The translations under genes were made by a program, and so were the position numbers. A stretch of 64,000 bases of DNA from Actinernus sp. WN-2022 (lineage: Eukaryota > Cnidaria > Anthozoa > Actiniaria > Actinernidae): assembly GCA_030867875.1 (NCBI GenBank), contig JAOWCC010000091.1, positions 1,301,464 through 1,365,463 on the forward strand, in the 5' to 3' direction. The notes beneath the pieces are model-generated. The model saw only the letters and a program-made list of their open reading frames with translations. It ran no database searches and was not told the DNA's origin. Shown here piece by piece: positions 32,320 to 43,368 of the stretch (positions within the stretch are counted from its first letter, which is position 1; each line of letters begins with the position of its first letter).

Positions 32320-33870
32320 TTATGATGATCTTGGAAATACAAGGTCTTTATTCCATCTTGTTTCACCATGCAAAATCCTAGGATAAACTAGCTCTGGAAA
32401 CATATGTTCAAAATAAAACTGCTCAAGTTTGGGCAATCTTTCATTCCAAAAAGTAATGTCAAACAAAATATGATCAGTATGCATTTCAATGCCATTTGAT
32501 ACAAGAAAATGGCATACATTTAAGTTACAACAAAAAAGCTGATGTTGAATCTGATGATAGTATTTATGAGTCTTATTGATTACAAGTTCCTCTCCATTTT
32601 TCTTATAAATTCCTTGTCTGCACATGGCATCTTTTAAGACTTCTCCTTCTTTTAATACAATCTTCTTGACTTCCACAAGATGGTTTTCTTCAGTAATGCC
32701 ATCAGGCGATGCTCCTAGGAAAGGATGGGTTGCAGATAACATAAAGCCTGATTTCTTTACTTGATGACCTGTCTCATTTTCGAATTTCTTCAAAATAATC
32801 GGTTCCCATTCAATGCCTTCCTTCATAGCCTTTGTCTGGACATATGAATTGTATGATAAGACCTCTGCTACAGCTTTCGTTGGACTAGTGGTAGACTTGA
32901 GTAAGCATCTCTTGCATTTAGAAGCTGTTATTCGTGGTTGGCGCACATTGTACCACACCCTAGTTTTATGCTGTTCAATTGTTGCATTTGTAATTGCATC
33001 AATATCATTAACTGAGTCAAATAACCTTTGCTTAGCTCTGAATGCCTTATTAGCAATGTCATCCAAAGAAAGGGGGCAGTTTTTCACTGGAGAAATAATC
33101 TCCCATTTTGCATTCTGATCCTCTTCAATGATTTCATTTGTTTCTTGTACAGGAGATTGTTGAGGGAGTCTGTGGGGAATAATAAAACTAAGTCCAATTT
33201 GTTTTCCATTTTGTGTCTCTAGATGTTTCAACCTCTTGAATATTTCTCCAAGGTCCTGATCTTGACTTCTTTGGTGCGGGGCTCTGACATCATGTTCAAT
33301 ATCATTTGAAGTTTTGGGATCTGCTTTGCGTTTCCCCCCAAACATGTTTTTCAAAATTCACAGTCTGAATAGGTTTTGGTTGTGATAGTCTTTCCCGAGG
33401 CACACTCCATGTACACGGTTTCGAAGTGCAAGGTACATATTTACCATTCGCCTTGTCTTTATCAATTTGCCCAAACATATCTTCAATGGCAAACAATGAG
33501 GCTGCTAAATGGTTGCATCGACCATCAATCCCAGCTGGACATGGACAGTAAGCCTTGTTGATATTTGAATTGGCTTTGATAATGATCTTCACTGCATACA
33601 ACGAACCAGACTTTGCATACGAAGGCATCACTTGGCTCTTGACATAAAACAAACCGTTTTCACTTTTGCTGTAAACTCCTTTGACCTTTCCAGATTTGTA
33701 GAAGTTATAGCCTTTGACTATTGGCTTTTCAACGGAAAGTTGCTTTTTAATTTCAACGTCTTCAATTAAGTAATTCCATATTTGAGCATATCCCACTTTG
33801 GGCAAGTCAGAAATCCCTATACGAAACCCATCGGTGGGAAATGCTTCATCAGTCCAAGGGCTTATCTCAT
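32320..33870 (-). pseudogene. YqaJ-type exonuclease with SWIM zinc domain (ISL2EU partner), frameshifted
   Basis: Opens after a GTCTTCAG acceptor near 33873 at DEISPWTDEAFPTDG. A SWIM zinc motif (C-x-C-x(n)-C-x-H) is seen as YCPCPAGIDGRCNHL. The YqaJ/lambda-exonuclease-like fold follows: [19 protein letters not shown] (Glu), [10 protein letters not shown] (Asp), LVEVKK (E-x-K) and [10 protein letters not shown] (Gln), ending at 32320. The frame changes once near 33340, in a G6 run (reading VWGETQ... becomes FGGKRKADP...). YqaJ-type proteins of ISL2EU elements are thought to aid transposition or repair. Its first exons are at 36435-36076. The N-terminal codons from 34000 to 33875 include an Asn run encoded by a (TTA)n microsatellite and are probably not part of the gene. 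Confidence 0.8.
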
Positions 33871-33946
33871 CCTGAAGACCGAGTTCCAATCGCTTTTTAC
33901 TCGGGCCAGGCCTTCGGCCGAGGCACGAGTCAGAAAATGCAAGGCG

Positions 33947-33972
33947 TTTATTATTATTATTATTATTATTAT
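33947..33972. repeat. (TTA)n microsatellite
   Basis: Eight TTA units next to the 5' side of the SWIM exon. It encodes the apparent poly-Asn stretch on the minus strand. Confidence 0.85.
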
Positions 33973-34067
33973 TTTTTGTGTCGCTGGTTGGCGCCGTCAA
34001 CCAATCAGATTGTGCCTACTTTGGAAGTTCTTTTCACCACCGTACCAATCAGATTGCACTGTGCTGG

Positions 34068-36075
34068 TCACGTGAACAGTGGACAACTTTCCAGGTTTTT
34101 CAAGGTGGCGGCGAGTGGGAGTTTTGACTTAGCAATACCTTTAATATCAGCTGTTTTTTTGTGTAAACCAAAGATTCCTTCAAGTGCAATACCAAGATTT
34201 TTGTCTTTTCTAAAGCTGAGAGGTGTTTTACGGGCTTTGGGACGGGAATTTATCACATAGTATGCGACATGCTTTAAGATACACTCGTGAGACGTGACAG
34301 CGGAGTCTGATCTGCTACCTCGTGTCAGACCAGCTAATACTACAGTCCCAAGACCTGGCTAAAGGGTCTTTAAAGGATTCGAGTCAGGTAACAGCTTGTA
34401 AAATATGTAAGTAGCCGCTAATCCGAACATGATAACCTTTATACCAATTGACTGTCGTTGTGTTGTTATTTATTGTTATTAACCTCTCGAAAGTGTAATA
34501 GAAATGACACGATTTCTCAGTTCTCTGACTGACAGGGGCCTTTTAAAAGAATTACAGTCGTTTCGCCCCCCATGCACATGTATTTAAATGTTTATAAATT
34601 CGGGAACGAAAATCCAGCATGCAGTGAGTGAGTATAAACTGAGTAAGTAATCCGAAATGAAGATTTTTTCAAACGAACGATAAATGACTGATGTGGAAAA
34701 CGCATATTTATCTGTGGCGTGTTATTGTTGTTCTATTCTATTTCCCGGGTCTATTTACATCTGGCCTGTACCTCTTTGTATTTGATTATTATCTCTTGGT
34801 TTAGGCATTCTACAGTGTATTTAATGTTTTTTTTTTTAGAACTGACATAATGATATTATGTATCGAGTAGTGTATTTATCATTGCAAGTTTATAACATAA
34901 CATAACTAAATTTGGTCCAGAACTGAGAGTATACTTACATGCAAGTGGCACTCTTTCTTTCCCTTCCCCTTTCTTGGTACCATTATATATTATCCATGCA
35001 TGCAAGCTAGATATTGTTTCAGTGTTTTCCATCTGAGCTGGTCCTGGCTTAAGATATTAACCCTAAGGTTACCTTAAGGACCTACCTTCTCATCATTGTA
35101 TGTCTTATTATGCCTTATTACTCGTAAACATTTCCATCATCTTAAGAAAAAATAAATGTAATTGTTGTTGTTGTTCCTCAGTTCTTGGCGTCAGCATCGT
35201 CACTTTCACTCAGTCATGATCAGGAGTACGAGTACTTTTACGAATTATTTGGGAATGAAAATTAATCTTCCTGCGACCCCAATGATATAAAAAGAGTGGA
35301 CATTGCATGTTTATTTGTGGCCTGCCATTATAAGTTTCAGTCTCCTTCAAGATGTAGAAAATGACCACTAGCACAGTGGCAGTTCACTAATACTAGAAAA
35401 TGGTGGTCTGTAGTTTACGACCTCAATCGAAAGTATTGTATTGAGAATTTAGCCTGAATGTCAGCCATCTCCACTGGTTTGTTAATAATTGAGAATTACA
35501 AATAGATATGACTTTATTTCACATGTAGAATGACATTACCTAACTATTCACAATGAATAGCAACATTATGTGGAATTTGTTGTTCTAAATTGCTTGATTT
35601 CTCATACCGTAGTTGTACTGCACCTAATATAATTACAATGCATCAAATTTGAGTGACTCAATATCGTGTAGACTACTCAAATAACCATTGCACTTCAATC
35701 AACAACACCCATACCAAGTTTTCTTTGTAATTCTAACGACCCTCAAGGAACAATAATATTGAAAAGAAAGTAATATTAAACTACAGAATTGAGGGAAATT
35801 GTGGCTGGAATGTACATGCACAGCATGTATGTATGTGTGTGTTGTGTGTGTATTATGGCTCTATCATTTCTAACCCCCCCTCTCCCCCCAGGCATACCCT
35901 AACCTAACTCCCCCCCGGAATACGTGGGGCACTTGCACATTGACATTTGACAGACAAGAGCATCAGTAGAGAACCAATTCTCTGGCTACTCTAGCACAAA
36001 CCATGTTGACACAAAATTATGCTAGCACTCCATGCAGTACATGCTATAGATGGCCCGAGTTAAGGCCAATCAGGG
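34068..36075. other. Intron of the YqaJ gene with a LINE 3' tail
   Basis: No coding exon recognised in these 2 kb. The segment about 34750-35176 ends in AATGTAATTGTTGTTGTTGT, the same type of (TTG)n tail as the LINE at 23.9 kb, so it is probably a 3'-end LINE fragment. Two ACCAATCAGATTG motifs near 34003 and 34044 look promoter-like. Confidence 0.4.
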
Positions 36076-36435
36076 CCTCTTGTTTTCAATATTAATTCCA
36101 CCATCAGGATCGACAATATTTCCACTGAGGCCATTGCTGATGTAATCGTTTACCCTATAGAAGATAAAGCAAGAGAAGAATTAAGCATTTTAAATACTAA
36201 ATACTCATGCACACTATTAAATGAAAGGAGCTGAGGAGCATGTAAACGAAACTAACCTTTTGATCAAGTTATCGCGTTTGCCAGACACTTTTGCTCCCCT
36301 ACAAGCAAGCCATCGCTTCAATATAGCCATGGTACACTGTTCAGGTGGTTTTAAAAGCTTTGCCCCCGGGATATCGGTTTCTTCCAGACGTATATTAGAG
36401 TTATTCGAAGAATCACAGGCTTCAACAGACGCCAT
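36076..36435 (-). CDS. SAP-domain first exons of the ISL2EU nuclease gene
   Basis: ATG 36435 lies inside the right terminal repeat. Exon 1 (36435-36257) encodes [14 protein letters not shown] and a SAP-like helix pair [19 protein letters not shown] then KRDNLIKR, with an AAAAG|GTTAGT donor. Exon 2 (from 36154, after TTCTATAG) joins in phase as [18 protein letters not shown] and meets a TGA at about 36076. SAP domains bind DNA. The downstream exons encode the SWIM/YqaJ parts. The TGA may be a mutation, or a donor that I could not identify may lie before it. Confidence 0.65.
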
Positions 36436-36520
36436 CTTGAAATAGCGTCCTCCAAAACAGCCCCAAGATGCAACGCAATCGCTCACTAGGTTCCAATCCC
36501 TCGCACAACTTCGAAATGGC
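36427..36520 (-). repeat. Right terminal inverted repeat of ISL2EU
   Basis: 94 bases, inverse of 29999-30092, followed by TA. It includes the start codon and the first codons (ATG GCG TCT) of the SAP/YqaJ gene. Confidence 0.9.
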
Positions 36521-36522
36521 TA

Positions 36523-38306
36523 ATAGGGGTGTGTCGTGGAGGTATCAAAACCCTGACCCTATTTAAGGGTGAAACATCGGAAAGTTGCTTCCCTTTCTAA
36601 GGCCTGAAACTGAAATGTGACAAGTGAAAAAATGATTACTATGCAATGATTTACGTTTATTTTTAGATTGTAACGTTTAGCGGGCGTTGAGCAAATGCAC
36701 GATACTGCAAAGCAAGAGTTTAATAGAGGAAAGAAAAAACCGTATACGTACCCTATTTTTAAGGATAACAAAATATGAGAAACTTTTTAAGGGTGCGCCA
36801 CCTCAAAAAGCATACCTTATCCCGCGGCACATACCTATATGGTTAAAATATGGGAGTAGTTTCCTAAAATAATGCACATTTATATAATTTAACCTGACTT
36901 ACGGTCCAAAAATATATACTTTGATAAAATCAACAGAAGTGTAAAGCTGTTATTGTTCAAACAGAAACGGCTCATAATAAGTCAATATTGAAATCACGAT
37001 GCATGGTTCACATGTAGTAACGCCCTCTTCTTCAGTTCTTGTATTTACAGCCTTGTGTTGCCACATTTCATTCAACAGAATGGCGGCCTTGAGGCTCTGC
37101 TTAGCCGAATAACCACTGCATGGCCGGTCATTTTACAGTAGTGCTCGTGATCGCATTTATTTGAAAATAGACGGCACTGTTGTGTTCGTGCCTCGTATAC
37201 ATCAGTTAATTTGTAAAACGACAATGGAGTGAATCCCTTTACGGATGTATTTATTAGTATAATTCCCTCAATCCAGCCGGGGCCGTAGCTAATGAAGAGG
37301 TGAAGAGGCGGGGAGGGGGTTCTGCCGCGAAAGGGACTTGAAAAGGTGAATTGATGCATCTATTTGTTAAATGCATGTCATGGTAGATTCCCATATAGGT
37401 GTGATTAAACTTGAAATCCAAAATGTGTCAAAATGGCTATTTTGCCTGGACCCCGGCCCTAGACAGTCTAACCTTCCGCACTATCAAAAATAGTTATCCT
37501 CCTAACTAATATAAGTTATCTATATATATACGGTCCTGCAATTGCAACTAAATGTTAAAATACACGTGAGTGTTAATATATGTGGACCAAACTACACTTA
37601 TAAATGTCTGTTCGATATCGAAATAATCTCGTTTGTTGTTCAAACGTTGTTTCGGAAGACAAAAGTTGCTCGTCTGAAAGAAAGAGATGCTCAAAAGTCC
37701 AAACATTGCCGAGCACGTCAATGGGGACAGGCCACCTTTCCACCCAGTTCATAAGTCCATCAGTCTGGAACATAAAATTGCCGCTATTAGCCATCTCCCT
37801 CCACACTTTCTCACCTCTTTTAATGTAGCAAAGGAACAGTTTAATAAGGATATGATCGTGGCATTTTCTGTTAATTCATCCCCATGCACCTACCATTTAG
37901 GAAGTTGTATAAGGCCAGGACCTAGAAGCGGGTTTCAGTACGAACAATACGGGTTTCAGTACGAACAATACGAAGTGGTATACGCTGTATACGTTATACT
38001 GACAGCTATATATTTCAAACTGATTGGTTACACAATGCAACATGCACCAGGCACGAGACATTCAAAAACTACGGCAAGTTCAGAAAACGCAAAAACCTGT
38101 TAAGAAAATAATAGTTAATACCTCATATTTGTTATTGAACCAGTATCTATCTAAAATCATAACCTTTGGTGCGGCACACAACAGCAACATTTTTATTGGA
38201 CCTGGATGCTTCTTCAAGTATATTGGTGAAACTCCAGCATCAATATTACTAGGTTAATTTGAGTATAGCTGTTAAATATTGTAACCGACATTGTATGAAG
38301 CATAAA
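36523..38306. other. No gene seen; old repeat fragments
   Basis: No supported gene. About 36,805-36,860 contains CATACCTTATCCCGCGGCAC followed by ATACCTATATGG, a dispersed repeat that also flanks the 13-kb transposon (see 48188). GGCCGTAGCTA near 37,271 recurs at 39,215 and, as GGCCCGTAGCCA, at 61,382. Confidence 0.4.
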
Positions 38307-38761
38307 TTAATATAATTGCTCATTTAGTTGGCAAATTGTTTCCTCTGATTCAGAAACTTCTTTATAGTTATGAGACACATCTTTCCTCTTCGCATAGCAT
38401 GCAATGAAGTAGGAAATGTTCCTCATCTTCAGTGTTGGTTGTACAGAAGAAACTTTAACGTACACCGCTTTCCCCACCCACTGAAAATGATTTACACAAA
38501 TTAAATGCCAAATACCTGTAACATTTGCATCTAATACTAATGAGAGTCCATCATTAACTGCCAGCTCATGTAGTGCATGACTCGTGAGTCCAAAAAAACT
38601 AGAAACATAGGCACCCAATGGTGAACTCGTGGATGTAGTGACGAAGTTAGTGCATTGCTAAGAAAAGCCTTCATCTGAAAAGTATACAACACTGGTCCAT
38701 TATGCTTGGAATGAACAGGAGCCATGTAATGTTTAACTTTGTGGTTAGTAGTGAAGTTCAT
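38307..38761 (-). pseudogene. Coding relic of a dispersed repeat, LINE-tail-like end
   Basis: Minus-strand frames read VLYTFQMKAFLSNALTSSLH then PRVHHW, then shift to SSFFGLTSHALHELAVNDG and VLDANVTG before a GTATTTGG donor-like site. Past CATTTTCAG one frame reads CTTNTEDEEHFLLHCMLCEE, the C...EDE-HFL..C pattern typical of LINE C-termini. The first part has a relative near 7.85 kb. Too broken for assignment. Confidence 0.35.
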
Positions 38762-38944
38762 ATTGCCATTTAACTTTCATGCTATTTGGTGTAACAGTGA
38801 TACTGTTGATGATGTGACAACTTTCAGGATAGGTAATGAAAGTTACATGTACCTATATATCATCCAAATTTCAGAGCTGAAATAAAGCTTGCACGCTCTT
38901 CAGAACAAATGAGATGACTGATCCATTTAAAACAAACTGATTGC

Positions 38945-39214
38945 AGGGGCCCGTTTCTCGAAAGCCCCGATAACTTAATTACCGGACCCCGTTAAAAATG
39001 CTAAAGACGTATAGATCGAAATATCCTAGATTGATAAAACTTGTCAAAAATACGTAATTTTTAGTTCTCTTTCAGTAAAACGCACCTTGATCTTATTTGA
39101 ATCAGCAATAAAGATTTTTAGGATTCACGTGACCTAAGTGAAATCGATGTATTGCTTACCGGGCTCGGTATGTTATCAAGTTATCGGGGCTTTCGAGAAA
39201 TTAAACGGGCCCCT
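38945..39214. repeat. 270-bp MITE, AGGGGCCCGTTT ends
   Basis: Inverted ends AGGGGCCCGTTTCTCGAAAG then CCCCGATAACTT, and AAGTTATCGGGGCTTTCGAG followed by ACGGGCCCCT. No coding. Confidence 0.8.
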
Positions 39215-39239
39215 GGCCGTAGCTAGCATGCAGGGAGAC

Positions 39240-39313
39240 AAGCGGGGTATCTACCCCACCCCCCCCCCCCCCAAAAAAAACACAAAAACACCCCCCTCCA
39301 AAAAAAAAAAACC
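39240..39313. repeat. C- and A-rich simple sequence
   Basis: Runs of C (about 16) and A (8-13) with CACAAAAACACCCCCCTCC between them. Confidence 0.9.
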
Positions 39314-39487
39314 TAGTGAAGAATAATAGAAACTTAAGATTAGAAAATACCTGCTTAACCATTTGGGGAGTTTTACATACGTTTTACGCATGTAACCTAT
39401 CTGAAATAGCTGAAAATGGCATTTCAGAGCTTCTATATTTCAAAATTTAGGGAAAAAACCTATATGTTCTTTCCTGGGCCTTCCCTG

Positions 39488-39645
39488 AGTTGGCAGAACG
39501 CCCAGTAAAATATAAACTGATCGACATCTCGATATTGTAACGCCTAATTACCGCGAGAAAGGTCTCATTTCGTTGGCAGAAGGCCCAGTAAAATATAAAG
39601 TGATCGACATCTTGGAATTACCGTGGGAAAGGTCTCATTTCATTG
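39488..39645. repeat. ~80-bp tandem duplication
   Basis: The block TTGGCAGAACGCCCAGTAAA...GGTCTCATTTCGTTGGCAGA occurs twice with small differences (TTGGCAGAAGGCCCAGTAAA in the second copy). Confidence 0.75.
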
Positions 39646-39661
39646 TGATGTTACACGTGTG

Positions 39662-40507
39662 TACCCTGGATACCAGAGGCTCGAAATCGTCGGGGCGAGC
39701 GAAGCGAGACCAGCTGAAAGGATTGATTTCAGCACGAGTCGGGAAGCGACGAGCCTCTGGCCGCCCAAGTAGAGATTTTCGTTTCTTCCGGTACAGAATC
39801 TGTACCTCGTCCCTGATTGGTTGATCGAGTTGTGGCCATGGAAACTGAGGCATTCGGATCAAAGGAACATTTTGATTGGTTTTCATCTTGAGATCGTGTT
39901 ACCAACCGGTTCACGAGTCTTGACAGATTATACACAAACGTAATGTTTCACAGTGGTTAGCCTCGAAATGAACGAGTTGAAGTCTGTTCATGTTCTTGAA
40001 GCGGCGTGATGTCTTCTCAGTACGGCCTACTGCCTAAGGAAAATCTCCAACTCATACCTGGTATTTGCTTCTTCCTTCACGTTCGATTATCCAAAACGAG
40101 CAATTGTACTGGGGGTTTCCCCTCTATATGCCATGATTTACTCCCACATAACAGAGCTAGAACAACGAGGAATCAAATCATCAGCTCATTGGGAGATCCA
40201 AACATCAAACCCGACGAAGTAAATCTAGGATAATTTTCCTTTATCTTCGCATGTTTTATGTTTTGAATCACACACGACTTCACCACGTGAAAGTGACATG
40301 CAAATTAACCGCCGAGTCGAAACCAGTTTGACTGGACTTGTAAACGTAAAAGCGAGTCTATGGGCATGAGATTGAGGTTGGCTATTCGAGCGGCCAGAGG
40401 GGCTCAACGGTCGTCACGCAAAACAAAACTCCTTCGGGGATTCAAAACACTTTCGATCGCGGTACATTACAGTATATTCGTACCTGAGCCCCTCTGGAAC
40501 CAGGGTA
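39662..40507. repeat. Non-autonomous element with TACCCTGG...CCAGAGG ends
   Basis: The left end TACCCTGGATACCAGAGGCT and right end GAGCCCCTCTGGAACCAGGG then TA are inverted, both next to CACGTGT. Each end is also internally palindromic (GAGGCTCG...CGAGCCTC, and GAGGGGCTC...GAGCCCCTC), so this could be one 846-bp element or two small ones. Confidence 0.55.
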
Positions 40508-41070
40508 ACACGTGTGTACTTCGGATCGGAATGATCTCGGAAAGCAGCCATAAAATTTCACGAAGAACACACACTCGATCAAATACTTGTAAATAAGAGT
40601 AAACGGATTATAATTCTACTTTAGAATTGAGGTAAAATTTTAAACTATACATTTATATTTGTGATTTATTACACTCACCAGTATTTTATTCTGCCTTCGA
40701 TACTCATCCCCTTCAAGAACCGTTCAACGCTAGACTTCGGCGTGAGACATGTTTGCGAGTCAAGTGGCCAAATATTCCCGGGAAACCAAACCTTTTGTGC
40801 AATACAGAACCTTGTAAACAAGTCCATCATTACATAAAGTTGATTTTTCCGCCATCACAGTGTGTAGTCTCCGTGTAAAATACTTCTGCAGCTATGAATG
40901 CCACTCGCCCGACAGCTCACAGTGCCTCAAAACTCGTCCCCGAGGCTTCCTCGCTCGTATTCCGAACAGCATACGATTTGATATTGATTGATTTTTTGCT
41001 AACGGCTAGCTAGCCATCATTCGCCCACCTCACGCAAAAACTCGTTCCTGCGCATGCGCGCATCCACGAG
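40508..41070. other. No gene seen
   Basis: No recognisable coding sequence; GC-richer near 40,900-41,060. Confidence 0.4.
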
Positions 41071-41690
41071 TTAAAAACCGGGGTTTAAAGCAGCTTCTAC
41101 CTTGCCCTTGGAGTAACGTTCCACATTTTTCTCCTCGACGATCAGATGAACAGGATACGAGCCCAAGGAGTGGTATGAAGCCATCTGGCTTGTAGAAAAC
41201 AGCATACATTTAGTTTTTGAAGGGTTCAGGGGAAGGTTTGAATCCTGTGACCAAATGCTGAGATCTGCGAGAGTCTTATTCATTTCCGTTTCTTGCACTT
41301 TCAGATCTGCTACAGTACTGTGATTATAAAGGGTGGTGTCGTCAGCATACTGGAAACACTTTGTAGTAGGCGGAATAATATCCTTTAGATCAGCTACACA
41401 GAGATTAAAAATTATCGGTCCAAGAATAGATTCTGTGGGATTCCGAACTGAAAGGTCTTGCAGGTAGAGGTCTTGTCATCTGTCTGTACAAACTGCAATC
41501 GGCCTGATAAATAATTACGTAGCCACTTCAGAAAGTTTTTAGAGAAGTCCAACTTGTGGAACTTGTTGATTGTAGTTTTAAAGCATACAGTGTCAAATGC
41601 TTTGGAGAAATCAGCAAGAACCATTAGCGTGACTTCTCCTTTCCTCATGGCACGATATAGATCGTCCCTCATTCACAGGAGAGTGCACTT
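41071..41690 (-). mobile_element. LINE reverse-transcriptase fragment
   Basis: Minus-strand RT segment: VTLMVLADFSKAFDTVCFKT, NYLSGRLQFVQTDDKTS and FGIPQ, then after a frameshift ILGPIIFNLCVADLKD, a QYADDTTLYN catalytic box and PLNPSKTKCMLFSTSQ. Truncated at both ends. It ends abruptly next to the SGNH ORF on the other strand. Confidence 0.8.
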
Positions 41691-41705
41691 GAGGAGTTCA
41701 TGCGG

Positions 41706-43234
41706 AATGGCGGCTGCTTCCACAAGCTCCGACTTAGATTCGAGAAAACTGGCGGATATCGAGTTCCCTGCAACCCATGAAGTCTGTAAATTCCTATCTT
41801 ATGACATAAAGAGGGGAATGTTCGCATGGATCGGTTCTTTTGACGAACTAAAGGATTTCTGCGTCCAAAAGTTGTCTTTCGCGGAGCCGTTAGCAACTAC
41901 TAACAGTGAGAGATCATTATCAATCAAGACAAAGTCGGTAACGCTAACATATTATAGAAGTACTAAGACTCTTCAAGTCCAGGGCTCAACCGCTAAAGAA
42001 TTCAGGGCACTACTTCGAACTTTCCTGGATGCCACAATCAGTACAGAGAGCGAGGAAAGTAAAATTGAGTCCGATGAACAAGACGGTGAAATTGACTACA
42101 ACAACAATGGCGACGGCTCGATTTTGTCAATTGTGTTGGATAGCTGTGCGGATGTTGGTCATCGCGAAATTAATAACGATAATATTGACAGTGGATGCTC
42201 AAACCAAGCATGTGATTGCTTTAAACCAATACTTGTCGAAATCAAAAAGCTAAGAAGTGAACTCGAAGACTTGAGACAGAAGGTTATATTTCCCGCGCAA
42301 AAAATTCCAACCATGACTGCTAATGAAAGCAAAGGCAAAGATATGCAAATTGAGAACGAAAGACTGAAACGCGAGAACTCCGGTCTGATAATAGCCCTGG
42401 AGGTTCTGAGTAAACAACTCCTAGATGCTAAACCCCAAACATCTAGCTACAGTCCCACGGCTGCCTCTACTGCTGAGAATACTAACCATAAAACCAGTCA
42501 TAACCTAGGAACCACACTGTCCATAGCAACAATGGATAAACATGTGAACACTGCTCCAAAGAAACAGAGCAAAAAGAAGAATAAAAAGAACACGCCTGGT
42601 AATCCATCACAGCCAGCACTAGCTCCACAGCCAGCGCTAGCTCCAACTCAGTCATCTCAAACTGACCATACTCAACATGGTACGCAGAGGAATGGACAAA
42701 ACAATGGCAAGCGGCTCGTATATATCACTGGAGATTCCATCATTAATTATGTACAGGGACGGGATTTATCTAACAGCGAGCGGCATGTAGCTGTAAAATC
42801 CTTTTCAGGAGCAAGAATTGATGGCATGGAGGACTACCTCAAGCCGCTCATACGAAAAGAACCGGACGAAATTGTGTTGCATGTAGGAACTAATAACATC
42901 AAGGATGAAGATGCACGCACTGTAGCTTGAAGGTATTGTAAATCTAGCATTACAGATCGAACAGAACTCACCTAGTACCACCAAGATCGGAATATCAGCA
43001 CTCTTGGTCAGAAACGATAATCGAGAATTTAATACTAAGATCAATGAGGTAAATAAGATGTTAAGGCCTTTTTGTAGATCCAATGGATGGGAATATTTAG
43101 ATAATAATAATTTTGACATATCGTGTTTAAACCGCAGAGGGCTTCATCTAAATCGTAAAGGCACTAGTGTACTTGCTCAAAACTACGAGTTATTGTCTAT
43201 ACTCCGTGCCAACAATAACTCATTTATGCTCTAA
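41706..43234 (+). pseudogene. Retroelement-type ORF with coiled coil and SGNH hydrolase domain, one frameshift
   Basis: Starts ATG 41706 (MAAASTSSDLD). Residues about 10-130 are globular and unassigned; a coiled coil follows (EIKKLRSELEDLRQKV and ENERLKRENSGLIIALEVL), then a Ser/Lys/Pro-rich linker with repeated QPALAP. The C-terminal SGNH-hydrolase fold has ITGDSIIN (Ser block), LHVGTNN (Asn block) and, after a +1 shift at 42926, GLHLNRKG (His block). SGNH/esterase ORFs are known in some Ngaro and CR1-type retroelements. It converges on the tyrosine recombinase of the DIRS-like element, on the opposite strand. Whether it belongs to that element or to a neighbour is open. Confidence 0.65.
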
Positions 43235-43368
43235 ACCTTTATCTCCGTATAAAACTCAGAACGCCTGTATGTTAACCATAATACTTTATTATTATTGGTA
43301 GGATAGGATATGTGCAGTGCTAGGATGCGAAACTGAAAAAGCATAGTTACAATTACTTTGAGAATACT

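Larger units (their letters stand above)
29999..36520. mobile_element. Complete ISL2EU-type DNA transposon, 6,522 bp
   Basis: Bounded by 94-bp terminal inverted repeats (29999-30092 and 36427-36520) starting GCCATTTCGAAGTTG with about three mismatches, and by a TA duplication (29997-29998 and 36521-36522). It carries two convergent genes: a THAP/DDE transposase (+) and a YqaJ-type nuclease with SAP and SWIM segments (-). That two-gene plan, with a 2-bp TA target duplication, is the established signature of ISL2EU elements. The transposase is intact while the nuclease gene has a frameshift and an early stop, so this copy may be recent but no longer fully autonomous. Two nested MITEs and a LINE tail lie inside. 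Confidence 0.9.
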
